From Anthoceros angustus (lineage: Eukaryota; Streptophyta; Anthocerotopsida; Anthocerotales; Anthocerotaceae), in NCBI GenBank assembly GCA_010909165.1, contig VJWM01000007.1:620001-684000 (forward strand): a stretch of DNA of 64,000 bases, given 5' to 3'. This document shows positions 11,396 through 22,339 of this stretch, piece by piece (the first letter of the stretch is position 1; every line of letters begins with the position of its first letter). The position numbers were made by a program, and so were the translations under genes. The notes under the pieces are model-generated. The model searched no databases. It worked only from the letters and a program-made list of their open reading frames with translations, and was not told the DNA's origin.

Positions 11396-13284
11396 CTTCA
11401 TAATTAAAAGCATTTGTTTCTCGGTTTCATATGCTTCCGCACAAGCTCTTCCAACTCCAATACAAATTGCCTATGTGAAACAAGTAGATTGATGTATAGC
11501 AACTTGAAAAGGCCTTATGCAAATTATATGCGTTTGAAGGCCACAACTACATCGCTTCTAACCTTCCATAAGTAGCTCAATTGCCACATCATCCAAATAC
11601 CCTTAAGGTTGCATTGGATAGATAATGCATAGCATGACGTAGTCGTCGAGAGTTGAAGTCTCTACGTAAGGCATCGCCACAAGACATCGTCATACAACGT
11701 CGCCACAGTTGGTCGTCATAGGACGTCGCCTCGAGACATTGTCACTCCATCAAGACATCGATACTAAGCATCCTGTCACCAAATTCCCTTCGTGTCAATC
11801 AACGTTGTCTTTGCTCCTTCACGCGTTTATTCTTCACACAAAATCCTAAAAAGAGGAAAATACTATAAAAGCACAAATTAGTCAAAGCCGACAAATTGTG
11901 GACTTCACATACCAAATTAGTAGAAGATGACGGTCCTTCATAAATAAACTCAAATGGTCAAGGTATACGAATACTTAGGAGTCAACATACACAAGAAAAA
12001 TTGTGCATGAAGATGTACAGGGTTAAAGCAAAACTATGTATGCAAAACTATATTACAAGGGAAAATATGAACATGACGGATTTCTCTTTGTACGATATTT
12101 GCTTCAACCACCATACTTGTAAAAGACACTTGTACTTGAAGGAGTCCATCTTACAAATGAAACCTCTGCCAGAAAAGGAATTACTAGCCAAGGGAGCGGA
12201 TACCTCACATCACCGATAATGTCTTCTCTAATGCAAAACCATTAATTGGGATGCAACACCCACTTAGATGTCTTCCAACATTTGCCAAAAGATACTACTC
12301 ATTATTGCACAATGTATTCGCATGTCGTTAGTTGCACTAGGCCATCATGCCATAATAACTAGGCGTTGCGGAGCTCATCGCCTCTATGTCCAAGCCCAAG
12401 TGTGAATTCTTGCAAGAACGTCTGAGTATTTAGGGCACATCATTGATGTCAAGGTATCTGTAGACCCACGAGATTGACTACTTTGGTGACTACCTCTATG
12501 TTGGCATACTCTAATCCAGCCTTCCCTTTATGTGACTAATGCCTCCAATCTTGCCGTCGGTGGTCCTTCAACAAGACCAAGGCCAAGGGCGCCGACCGAT
12601 TGCTTACTTCTCGCGAAAATTGGAGGGTGCCGAGTTGCATTGGACAAGCAGTGAAAAGGAGACTCAAGCTTAGGTCCTGGCTTTAAAGACTTGGCCTTTC
12701 TTGGAGGTGCCTTTGAGCTCGAGACGGATCATCAAAATTATCTCAAGCTCTCTCTCTCTCAAGCAAGCCCGCTGGCTTGAGTTGCTTCAGCAGTACTAGT
12801 ATCAAATCCGATATGTCAAGGGTCGTCACAACCAAGTTGCTGATGCTTTAAATATGATTCATACTAACGCACTTTCTGAGTTGCAGATTCAACCTAATTG
12901 GTAGGATGAAATTGCAAGGGCTCTCATATAGGATGTCGATGCCCACTCTACTTTTCATGCCCTTCGAGCTGGCTCCTTTGATTGGGCTAGGTGGGATGGT
13001 CTTCTATGGTATCGTTATCGGCTCTTCGTTCCTCAGGTCCCTCATATATGCCGGGCCTTGATTTCTAAAGCCCACAATGTTCCATTTGCAGGCCACCAGG
13101 GTGTAAATTGTACTACTACCATTCTTAGTCGGCTCTATTCTTGGCCTCAACTCACTGAGGATGTGTGAGATTATGTCCTCCTCTGCAACTTCTACCAACA
13201 CAACAAAGCTTGTCATCAATGTCCTACTAGCCAGCTCCAACCCTTGCCTGTCCCTTTGCTTCCTTGGGAGCAAGTCACACTTGA
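11396..13284. repeat. Tandem duplication 2, right copy (1.89 kb)
   Basis: This is the second unit of the duplication that starts at 9473. Comparison shows lost or altered bases in both copies at different CAG/CTG sites; for example, the CTGAGTTGCAG string near 12875 corresponds to TAAAGTTGCG near 10991. Neither copy is simply the parent of the other. Confidence 0.85.
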
Positions 13285-13610
13285 CTTCATAACCGGACTG
13301 CCTCGCACTGCTACTGGCTTTGATGCATTGCTAGTCTTCACGGATAAGCTTATTGGTCAAGTGCTCCTTGCCCCCACTACTGAGACATGCTCTATTAAAC
13401 AAATTGCTGACTTGTTTTTGAAAGTGGTTTATCGTGCCCATGGCCTCCCTCGCTCTCTTGTGAGTGATCGTGAGTACAAGTTTACGTCCCGCTTCTGGCA
13501 AGTGGTTCACTGTGGTCTTGGCATCAAGCCCCTGTGTGTCTACTACCTTTCACCCTCCGAAGTCCATTGTGCATAGCAAACGAATGCTCCGTTGGAAGAT
13601 GAATGGTCGT
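12355..13610 (+). mobile_element. Broken Ty3/gypsy pol (copy 2) running into integrase core
   Basis: This repeats the RT/RNase H/zinc-region segment and then continues into unique sequence coding the integrase catalytic core. At 13244-13576 one ORF reads 'WEQVTLDFITGLP' with the first catalytic Asp, then 'DALLVFTDKLIGQ', 'AHGLPRSLVSDREYKFTSRFW' with the second Asp, and stops before the catalytic Glu. The element is truncated near 13600, and no second LTR is recognisable there. Confidence 0.78.
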
Positions 13611-13953
13611 AGCTGTTATAAAGTCCATGCAAACCGGAAAAATTCGGATCTTGTGGCGTTATCGTAATAGGCAGGTATAACGAGTCAGAAGGAGATGGAA
13701 GATGAAAATATGGGAATTTGGCAATGGATGTTATCCTAAAATAACAGGGACGGGCAAAAAAGGTTAAAAACTGGTGGAGAAAGAGGAGCGGGCTACCAGA
13801 TGACCAGGAGCCACACAAAGCGCCCCTCCGTCCGCCTCTGGCCAGGGTCGCTGAATCGCCCCTCCTCATTCTCTCTCCCGTCCACTCACATCATCCGCAG
13901 GCTCCCTTGGCGAGCTAACCCTCAGGCTGCCTTCTGTGCCGAGCATCTGGAGC
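13611..13953. other. Intergenic: transposon edge to thioredoxin promoter/5' leader
   Basis: Composition changes from retroelement-like to GC-rich near 13800, and sequence just upstream of 13954 is C/T-rich as in plant 5' leaders. I see no clear TATA box. Confidence 0.35.
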
Positions 13954-14829
13954 ATGGCGATGGCTGCGGTGGCGCTGGAAGCCACGCCGCTAGTGGCAGC
14001 CCGCTCCTCGGCGCCCTCCGTCTCCTACCCCTCTTCCTGCTCGGGCCACGCCTCTGCGGCGATGCTCAAGTCCACAAGGCACGTCTTCCCCCCCTGCTCC
14101 GGCCTCAGAGTATGTGCAGCTCGTCCTGCCCCCTCGGCTTCCCTCCCCACGCGCCGTGCCTCGTCCCATCGAGGAATTGTTGCAGAGGTGCAGGAGACCG
14201 TGACCGGAGGTATGTCACCATGTGCTATTATGTGCCAGCGGGGGAAGCCACTGCTGCTGCATGTCCCGCGAGACACTCGGCAAAGCTTGCCAGTGGATCG
14301 CCAGCGGCTCTGGTTGCATCACTGTGCACGCTTACCTTGTTTTTCCTTTAGCTTTGTTCGCTCTTCATTCACTGCGGCTTTGCTTGACCCGTTGTTTGTC
14401 TGCCTTGGTTTCCTTCTGTGACTTCAGCTCTTGTTTCTCTTCCGACTCTGTTGCCTGCTCCTCCCTCTTGTTGAAGGCTAACGTCCGTTATGCTGGCCGG
14501 ATGCAGCTGGTGTTGTATCGGATAAGACTTTCAAAAAGCTAGTGCTTGAAAGTGACATCCCCGTGCTGGTGGATTTCTGGGCGCCCTGGTGCGGGCCCTG
14601 TCGAATGATAGCTCCGTTGATCGACGAGCTTGCGAGGACGTATGCGGGCAGGTTAAAATGTTTGAAGCTGAACACGGATGAGAGCCCGGGTGTGGCCACG
14701 GAGTATGGCATCCGCAGCATTCCGACTGTGATGATTTTTAAGGATGGGGTGAAGAAGGACACCGTCATTGGAGCTGTACCCAAAACCACCTTGACGGCAA
14801 CAATTGACAAGTACCTCGACTGGAAGTAA
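13954..14829 (+). CDS. Thioredoxin m-type, chloroplast
   Basis: This is a two-exon gene (13954-14209 and 14507-14829, GT-AG borders) encoding 192 aa. Residues 1 to about 80 are rich in Ala, Ser and Arg and poor in acidic residues, as expected for a chloroplast transit peptide. Exon 2 carries the whole thioredoxin fold: [20 protein letters not shown], the redox site [10 protein letters not shown] of the m-type, then [20 protein letters not shown] with the conserved cis-Pro. Plastid Trx m takes electrons from ferredoxin-thioredoxin reductase and regulates stromal enzymes by dithiol exchange. The start is the first ATG giving a transit peptide in frame; an alternative ATG lies two codons downstream. 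Assignment to m rather than f, x or y rests on the active-site context. Confidence 0.92.
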
Positions 14830-15265
14830 GCGAGGGAAGAGCTTGGCCTTTGTTGTGCTTGAGGCGGGCAAGGGTTAGTGTGTGGGGTCGTTGCCCGATA
14901 ACCGTGCTACCGGCAGCTCCCGCAGATGGCATCAGAAATGTATCATTGTATATCTGTTAGCAAGTTTCTCATTTGCAGGCTCCAATCCGAGGAGGCCAGC
15001 CAGCTACCAGCAAAGTCGATTGTATGCAAAGTATCGTGCAGCTTTCTTAGATTTCGACTGTCAAACCTCTCCATTTGTTTTTATTCAGTGTATGTACATG
15101 GCGCATCTCTTGCTTCATCCCCTCCTTCTGTTCCGGCTTATTGTAATACCTTGCCAGTAAGGTCCGTTGTGTGCCCGCCGGACTCGAAGCGGATGAACTT
15201 GTCAATGAAAATAACGGGCAACGCAGGCCTCGTTGCTACACGCACGTGGCTGTCCTACGACAGAG
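14830..15265. other. Intergenic between convergent genes
   Basis: This contains the 3' regions of the thioredoxin gene (plus strand) and the trihelix gene (minus strand). Short ORFs here have no supporting homology. Confidence 0.4.
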
Positions 15266-16501
15266 TCAAGATCTCATATTCTTAGCAATTTCACCGAACG
15301 CTTTAGCAAGCTCTCCTAATACATGGACCATAGCAGCTCCTTGCTCCTGCCTGAGGTTTCGGTCCATCAGACTGTTTTCCTTGAGAACATCTGTGAAGGC
15401 CTTGGTACTTTTGTCTAGAACGGAGATGATGAAGTCATCTGGGAACTGAGAGCTTAGCTGCCGCTTCCTGGACTTAAATACTGGCGTTTCTCTAGGAAGT
15501 TCTTCACCGTTTGAACCTAAGGATAGGAGCCATCACACCAAGTAAGCATGGATCGTGACGCGATCAGAAACGACATGGGGACATGCAGGTAGGATAAGGG
15601 CAGGCACTTACAGTCAAGAGTAGCAAAAATTTCATCTCCACTGGTCGGGCTGGAGTCATGGACTGGAGGAGCGGGGACCTCGGCATCACAAAAGTCCAAA
15701 TCATCCAAGTTCGGGGACTGGCTGTAGATGCGGTTTTTATGCTCGGCAGCAACATGCTTGGCTCCCGATTTCCTGCCAAACCAATCCATGCTTCGAAACA
15801 CATCCACGTCGAAGAGCGGGGGCAGCTTCAGCCGCTTCTTACGGTCCGACTTCATGAGCCAGTAGGTCTCGGTGCCACCCTTGAGCTTCTGGTAGTCCTT
15901 GATCTTCTTGTAGTCAGTCACCAGCTGACTCCATCGCTTGCGGCACTGGGCGTCAGATCGGTCACAGCCGTTGGCCTTGCAGTGCTCAGAAATGGCAGCC
16001 CATTTCTCGTCTGCGGACAATCGCAACCTTTCCTGGGAGGGCAGCTTTTTGCCTACGAATTGCCCCAAGGGCGAATGGATTTGGATTTCAGGAAGGGAAG
16101 CCGCGGCCTGGACCCCAGATCCATCACAGGTTTCCAACACAAGGCCACCGCGTGAGATGCCATGGCCTGGTAAGATCACATGAAATCAATCAACGTCACC
16201 GACCTTGGATGAAACCAGAGCATACCACTATGCCACTCAGGGCTTCCTCGTGCTGCCGCTGCCGCTTGTTGGACAAGTCTTCGAGCTCGCGGCGCTTGCC
16301 TAGCTCCTCGCTCTCGCGCTTCTTGGCCAGCACCAACACCTTGGTTTCGTGGATGGACCAGCGTACGCTACGATGCTGCTTCTCTTTCTCCTGCAGCAAC
16401 AACGCCTTGTCTTTTTGCTGCACAAGGCCCCCTTCCTCCTCCCCTTCTTCCTGCTCTTCCTCACCACCTGCAAACTCCGTGTGCGAACTCTCTGGGTCCA
16501 T
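15266..16501 (-). CDS. Trihelix / Myb-SANT-like DNA-binding protein
   Basis: I read three exons (16501-16204, 16166-15612 and 15516-15266) joining in phase to 367 aa. The N-terminus is very acidic (GGEEEQEEGEEEGG). A trihelix-type domain begins with RWSIHETKVLVLAKK, is followed by a Glu/Arg-rich stretch at the end of exon 1, and continues in exon 2 with EKWAAISEHC, DAQCRKRWSQLVTDYKKIKD and TYWLMKSDRKKRLKLP. The C-terminus has a basic patch (KSRKRQ) and a helical segment with alternating charges, likely for dimerisation. Function is probably transcriptional regulation in the nucleus; the target is unknown. Of two possible exon 1 donors only the one at 16203 keeps frame. The upstream 220 bp abut a Harbinger insertion whose first ORF has a very similar domain. 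Confidence 0.82.
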
Positions 16502-16721
16502 TCCCTCTCCCGACCCTACGCTGCTCCGTTCCTTGCCTCCCGCAAGGGTAGGTACGTAGCTGCTGCCTTACCTTCGGGTAAAAGGCCACGGTTGAAAGGC
16601 AAAGCCTAAGTTCATAATAGACGTGTACACTACACACCAGTTCCGAAGTTCCCCTTTCCCTCTCACATTCACGTAGCGTGCCAACTGGTCTAATGAATTT
16701 TTCATTTAACAAACAGAGTTA
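16502..16721 (-). promoter_or_regulatory. Short promoter/5' leader of the trihelix gene, bounded by a transposon
   Basis: Only 220 bp separate the trihelix ATG from the TTA target-site duplication of the Harbinger element at 16719-16721. Either the core promoter lies within this interval or the transposon contributes to it. No clear TATA box was recognised. Confidence 0.35.
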
Positions 16722-17336
16722 GGGCTGGTTTCCATGGACAAGTTTTCATCAACTTCAACTTCTCACATGACTATATGTATAATTAGGACAAAAACAAAGC
16801 AAGTTTGGGGGAAGTTTCAACAAACTCCCAGGATGAGCGGAGACGAGCGGGTCCAGCTAGTTGAACCGGGTACGAAAGCCATGGTGTCACGTTGAGGTTT
16901 TCCCCGGTCTCCCAAGCGCGGGCTTGCAACGCGGGCAATTGCAAGGACACGGTGCTGGAAAAGGGTGGGAGGCAAATGTGTAATCGATCAGGAAGGCAGC
17001 CGCTTGGGCAAGAAGGGAAAGCAAGGGTACGAGCTGAAGCAACGGTGATGGCTGAAGGCTTGGGGCAGCCGTCTCAAAGATGCAGCTTGCCATTAAGTGC
17101 GCTGCCTTCGAGTTCTTTGCTCCCCAATTTTCCCATAAGTTATCCATTGCATGGCTTTCATCTCGCCTTTCAGTTATCCGGCCAGGCCTGTCACCTCACA
17201 AATTGATGTACCCACAGCAACAGTCATGAGCCAGGGCCTGTCCACACACCAGGGATTTCAGGCACCGAGGAAAGTGCGGACATTGCAGGAGCTTCACATT
17301 TTGCAGGCAGCTTAGTAGATTGATCACGAATCCAGA

Positions 17337-18253
17337 GTGATGGGAGGCAACAGGGAAAAGAACAAGAAGGGTACTGAACGGTGGGAGGAAGTGGCACGCT
17401 ACTGCTATATGAATGGTGTGGTGTGTACTGCGAGTCAGGCCAGAAGTAAGTGGGACAATCTCGCAAAGGATTGGAAAAAAATCAATGACCATTGCCGGCA
17501 TCCATTAAGTGGACAGGATACGTATTGGCAGATGACTGTAAGAGATATAATGCGCTTGTCGACATCATATACAATCTGAAGGTTTATCTTAGCAATGTTT
17601 GCTCCATTTCTTGCAGCACGCAACCTGCATAATGTCACTGCTAGTTGCCAAGTACCTTGACTTTGGGAGCAATTGGAGTTGTTAAAGAACACTTCAAGCC
17701 GCTGCCCCAGACTTTGCAAACTTGGGTGACATCAACACCATGCCACCAGGTACTACCTTTTGCTTACTCCTCCTAACTACATTGATGAAACTTCAGATGA
17801 AGCTCATGACTTGCTGGCTTCTAATGTGCGCAATTTTTTGCAGACACGCCTAATTCTTGAAGAGAGGCCTCACCTAGTGCTGCCCCTCCAGAACCTAGTG
17901 AGGAGTCTCCATCACCAGCCGAGTCTTTGAACATAGGCATGGAGTCTGAAGATGCAGTTGATGCTTTGAAGGGCAGCCGGAAAAAAAGGAAGGTGCTCAC
18001 TTCTTAACGAGGTGAAGATTTGTTCATAACTATGACTAGCAATTTTGTGGAACAATTAAGAGACACAGAAGCCAACAAAGACAAGCGATACAAAGCTTAC
18101 ATGGATTTCCAAGAGAGAGTGCACCAGGACATTACGACGCACGACCGTGCTCTTGTGCAGACACAGACACAGAACCAGATAAGTGAAGGTTTTGTGCATG
18201 CATTCATAAAGATAGGTGATGCCTTGAACATGATAGGAGATAAAATGTCTTAG
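17337..18253 (+). pseudogene. Harbinger ORF1, Myb/SANT (trihelix-like) accessory protein, fragmentary
   Basis: At 17337-17579 the protein reads ERWEEVARYC, then ASQARSKWDNLAKDWKKIND, then GQDTYWQM, the core of the SANT-like domain found in Harbinger accessory proteins, which help the transposase reach the nucleus and bind the ends. A separate segment at 18020-18253 is a charged helical C-terminus (NKDKRYKAYMDFQERVHQDI). Between them lie a Pro/Ser/Glu-rich stretch and a basic patch near 17975. I cannot tell whether introns or mutations separate the parts. The domain closely resembles the neighbouring host gene at 15266-16501. Confidence 0.65.
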
Positions 18254-18357
18254 AATCAGCCACTTGTATCTTGCATTTCACGGCTAGACCACAAGAAATT
18301 AGTTATGTTGTTACGAAGTTCGTCATCACCTGCATCTATATTGTAATAAGGGATAGT

Positions 18358-19630
18358 TCATAAGCCAGCATCATGTGTGTGCTGGTCATCATTTTCTATC
18401 ATAGCCATCTCTCCACGGTCAATCAGCACGTTATGTAGGTAGCAGCAGCACATCAAGAGTGCCCACAATGTGTCAATGTTAATCTTCCAAATGGTTCTCC
18501 CTAACATTCTCCATATACCTTTAAACTTACCGAATGCTCGTTCTACCACCATGCGGGTAGAAGAATGCTTAAAATTGAAGTAGTCTTTCTTCACAAAAAT
18601 ATTTCTTCCCGGAAATGGTGTAAGAAGCCACGGCAGTGAGGGATATCCCGTGTCTCCCACAATGTACTCCCTGGCGTTGCCCATCAATGCTCACCATTCA
18701 GGATATCTCCTGCCATAGCTTTTCGACAGAGGCCTGCATTACTGAAAATCCTTGCATCATTTACAGAACCCAGGAACCCAGCAAACACATCTATAAAATG
18801 CATCTTCATGTCAACTACCCCTTGGATGCAGACACTATAATCATGATTACGATCGAAGTAATCAGTTGCCATTTCCCCGGATATGAGCTCCATTTTGACG
18901 TGTGTTACGTCAATTGCGCGACAGCAATTGACTAATCCTTGATGCATTCAAATTCTGCCTTGCAGCTAGCTAGAGCTTCTCCTTGTGGCCAAGCAATGTG
19001 GTGTCTCCCTCTTCTGATCATGGCTCTTATGAATCACCACACAATTTTCGAAGCTGTAGATTCCGCTACACCAAAAAGTTTCGCAATGGACTTGAGAGTA
19101 TCCCCTATGGCAAGTCTTCTAATTGGTAGAGCCACTGGGATGTTAAACAGTAATTGCCTGTTTGGAATCCGTCGTAGAACTAATGGTGTCTTCCTAGTCA
19201 GATCCACAGCCACCAAGCTACACATATACTCAAATGTGGCAGGTGTCATTCTAAAAAACTCTCTAAAACGCTCAGGATCAGTTGTCCATGTTGCTTCCTT
19301 AAAAAAGGACCACCAAGCCAAACTCCTGTCCTTGATATATTGGTCACTAGGAGTACATTGCTTGCGTGAAAGAACTGAAATGTGAGTGGAAGCAAGAAGG
19401 AACATCATAGAAGAAATTGTGGTATGTGCACCTTCCTTAGCATTCAGTTGCCTTGCTTGCCTGCATGAAGGAAACCGTTTAGGTTGACGGTAAAGATAAT
19501 TTATTGCAACAGGCAATGCAATTGCTAAAGCAAGACCTGAACACACAACGAGCTTTTTATTCTTATCATGGCCATACATAGAATCAATGTCCTGAGCGGC
19601 CGCGCACTGAGCTGCATCACGGGCTTCCAT
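18358..19630 (-). pseudogene. Harbinger DDE transposase (HARBI1-like), disrupted
   Basis: Successive minus-strand frames give a HARBI1/PIF transposase. An N-terminal helical region starts at ATG 19630 and includes FREFFRMTPATFEYMCSLV and GDTLKSIAKLFGVAESTASK, a helix-turn-helix-like segment. Next are AIDVTHVKM (first catalytic Asp), VVDMKMHFIDVFAGFLGSVND (second Asp region), and MVVERAFGKFKGIWRML (catalytic Glu). A stop codon follows the first ORF at 19034, a frame change occurs near 18945, and another break lies near 18685, so no single open frame remains. Some breaks might be introns but the first includes an in-frame TGA without a clear splice solution. Confidence 0.82.
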
Positions 19631-20336
19631 CAGCAGGCGCTCAAAGTGAAGAATTAGCTATCGCACTCAAGTGACTTGCATAAAGTGCAAAGCTTGGGAC
19701 GAAAGCCGGACTCCCATGAGCGCTGAGTAGCTGGTCGCTTGCGAGTGATGAGTAGCCGGTGAAGGTCCTTTTTTTACGGAAGGAATGCACATATGGAAGC
19801 CATGGAAAGTGGCAACACCGTTCCGGTCCAATTGCAAGTTGAAAAAGCTGGCGTAAATATCGGCCCTCATGGAAACCAGCCCTTAGAGGGCCTCGTCTTG
19901 CTACATCGCTACATCGTGCTGGCCAACCTCATAGTAGAGGGGTCGCTCTACCCCGTTCCAACCTGTACAATTAGCCTTGAGAGCCTTTTTTTAGAGAAAA
20001 TGAATCGAGATATATTAAAAATAAAAAACCTTAAGGGCTGGGAACCTCAACCTAGAAAGTTTAGCCTAGCAAACACAAGAATGGATGATAAGTGGATCAT
20101 AAGTTCATGAGCAATTTGCTCTTTGAAGTGACATTTTGAGATGGTTTGTGTATGGTAAAGCGATGACATTATGCATATGAGGGTGTCATAGGTCCGACCG
20201 GAAAAATCAAAGAAACATATAACCAAGCACCCGCTCTCACATTCCCCACTATGTCATTGCCATTCCAATAGCAATTGTGGAAGCAACCTAGGTCCGATTA
20301 TGCGGACACACAATTTCAAGTCCATCGAACTATTTC
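18607..20336. repeat. Tandem duplication 3, left copy (1.73 kb)
   Basis: This unit runs from inside the transposase gene through the right transposon end and about 450 bp of flank. It repeats at 20337-21969. The junctions share a short 'tttcc(c)gga' word. Because flank is included, this is a local tandem duplication made after insertion and not a second transposition. Confidence 0.85.
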
Positions 20337-21969
20337 CGGAAATGGTGTAAGAAGCCAGCGATGAGGATATCCGTGTCTCCCACAATGTACTCCCTGGCGT
20401 TGCCCATCAATGCTCACCATTCGTGATATCTCCCGCCATAGCTTTTCGGCGAGGCTGCATTCTGAAAATCCTTGCATCATTTACGAACCGGGAACCCGGC
20501 AAACATCTATAAAATGCATCTTCATGTCAACTACCCTTGGATGCGAACACTATAATCATGATTACGATCGAGTAATCGGGTTGCCATTTCCGGATATGAG
20601 CTCCATTTTGGCGTGTGTTACGTCAATTGCGACGAATTGACTAATCCTTGATGCATTCAAATTACGCCTTGCGACTAGCTAGAGCTTCTCCTTGTGGCCA
20701 AGCAATGTGGTGTCTCCCTCTTCGATCATGGCTCTTATGAATCACCACACAATTTTGAATGTAGATTCCGCTACACCAAAAGTTTCGCAATGGACTTGAG
20801 AGTATCCCCTATGGCAAGTCTTCTAATTGGTAGAGCCTTGGATGTTAAACAGATTACTTTGGAATCCGTCTAGAACTAATGGTGTCTTCCTAGTCGGATC
20901 CACCACCAAGCTACACATATACTCAAATGTGGCGGTGTCATTCTAAAACTCTCTAAAACGCTCAGATCGCTTGTCCATGTTGCTTCCTTAAAAGGACCAC
21001 CAAGCCAAACTCCCGTCCTTGATATATTGGTCACTAGGAGTACATTGCTTGCGTGAAAGAACTGAAATGTGAGTGGAAGCAAGAAGGAACATCATAGAAG
21101 AAATTGTGGTATGTGCACCTTCCTTAGCATTCGCTTGCCTTGCTTGCATGAAGGAAACCGTTTAGGTTGACGGTAAAGATAATTTATTACAGCAGTAATG
21201 CAATTGCTAAAGCAAGACCGAACACACGAGCTTTTATTCTTATCATGGCCATACATAGAATCAATGTCTGAGCACGAGGCATCACGGGCTTCCATCGTGA
21301 CGCTCAAAGTGAAGAATTAGCTATCGCACTCAAGTGACTTGCATAAAGTGCAAAGCTTGGGACGGCCGGACTCCATAGGAGTAGCTGGTCTTGCAGTGAT
21401 GAGTAGCCAGTGAAGGTCCTTTTTGGAAGGAATGCACATATGGAAGCCATGGAAAGTGGCAACACCGTTCGGTCCAATTGCAAGTTGAAAAAGCTGGCGT
21501 AAATATCGGCCCTCATGGAAACCAGCCCTTAGAGGGCCTCGTCTTGCTACATCGCTACATCGTGCTGGCCAACCTCATAGTAGAGGGTCGCTCTGCGTTC
21601 CAACCTTGAGAGCCTTTTTAGAAAATGAATCGAGATATATTAAAAATAAAAAACCTTAAGGGCTGGGAACCTCAACCTAGAAAGTTTAGCCTAGCAAACA
21701 CAAGAATGGATGATAAGTGGATCATAAGTTCATGAGCAATTTGCTCTTTGAAGTCGGCATTTTTGAGATGGTTTGTGTATGGTAAAGGCAGTCAGACATT
21801 ATGCATATGAGGGTGTCATAGGTCCGACCGGAAAAATCAAAGAAACATATAACCAAGCACCCGCTCTCACATTCCCCACTATGCCGCTGCCATTCCAATA
21901 GCAATTGTGGAAGCAACCTAGGTCCGATTGCGGCAGACACACAATTTCAAGTCCATCTGAACTATTTCC
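20337..21969. repeat. Tandem duplication 3, right copy (1.63 kb), further damaged
   Basis: This matches 18607-20336 but is about 100 bp shorter because of many 1-6 nt losses. They are concentrated at CAG, CTG, CCAGG and similar sites. It carries a second right transposon end near 21520-21534 (catggaaaccagccc followed by TTA). The transposase reading frame is broken almost every 100 bp here. Confidence 0.85.
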
Positions 21970-22339
21970 GTGGAAAAATAGCCTAAGACATCCCAGTCAT
22001 ACTTTGGTTAAGGAACTCCAAGAGTTTCAGAAGAGGGAGTAGAGGCTCATAATGTTCATCCAATGGAAGGTCAAATCTCATAACAATGGAAGAGACAAAG
22101 TGAGTCAAAGCGTCCGTATGAACGTTCTTTCACCAATCCAACTTCAGGATATCACAATAGAGCATAAGATAATCACGAAAGATAAGGCGTTAAGCAATCA
22201 CAAGTGGAACGATCCAAGATAAAGATGAAAGCTTCTTGGCCAATAGACCAGTGAGGCGAGAACCCAACAAGTACAGATAGGGGCATTGTATGCAATTTTT
22301 GCATGAAACTAATTCATACTAATGTGGCCTTTTGTGGGC

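Larger units (their letters stand above)
16722..19882. mobile_element. PIF/Harbinger DNA transposon, complete ends, 3.16 kb
   Basis: The left end GGGCTGGTTTCCATG (16722-16736) is matched by its exact reverse complement CATGGAAACCAGCCC at 19868-19882. Both are flanked by TTA (16719-16721 and 19883-19885), the 3-bp target duplication characteristic of PIF/Harbinger. Inside are the two expected genes in opposite orientation: a Myb/SANT-like ORF1 on the plus strand and a DDE transposase on the minus strand. Coding sequences are damaged, so this copy is probably non-autonomous now. The right end and flank are also present in a tandem duplicate at 20337-21969. Confidence 0.92.
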
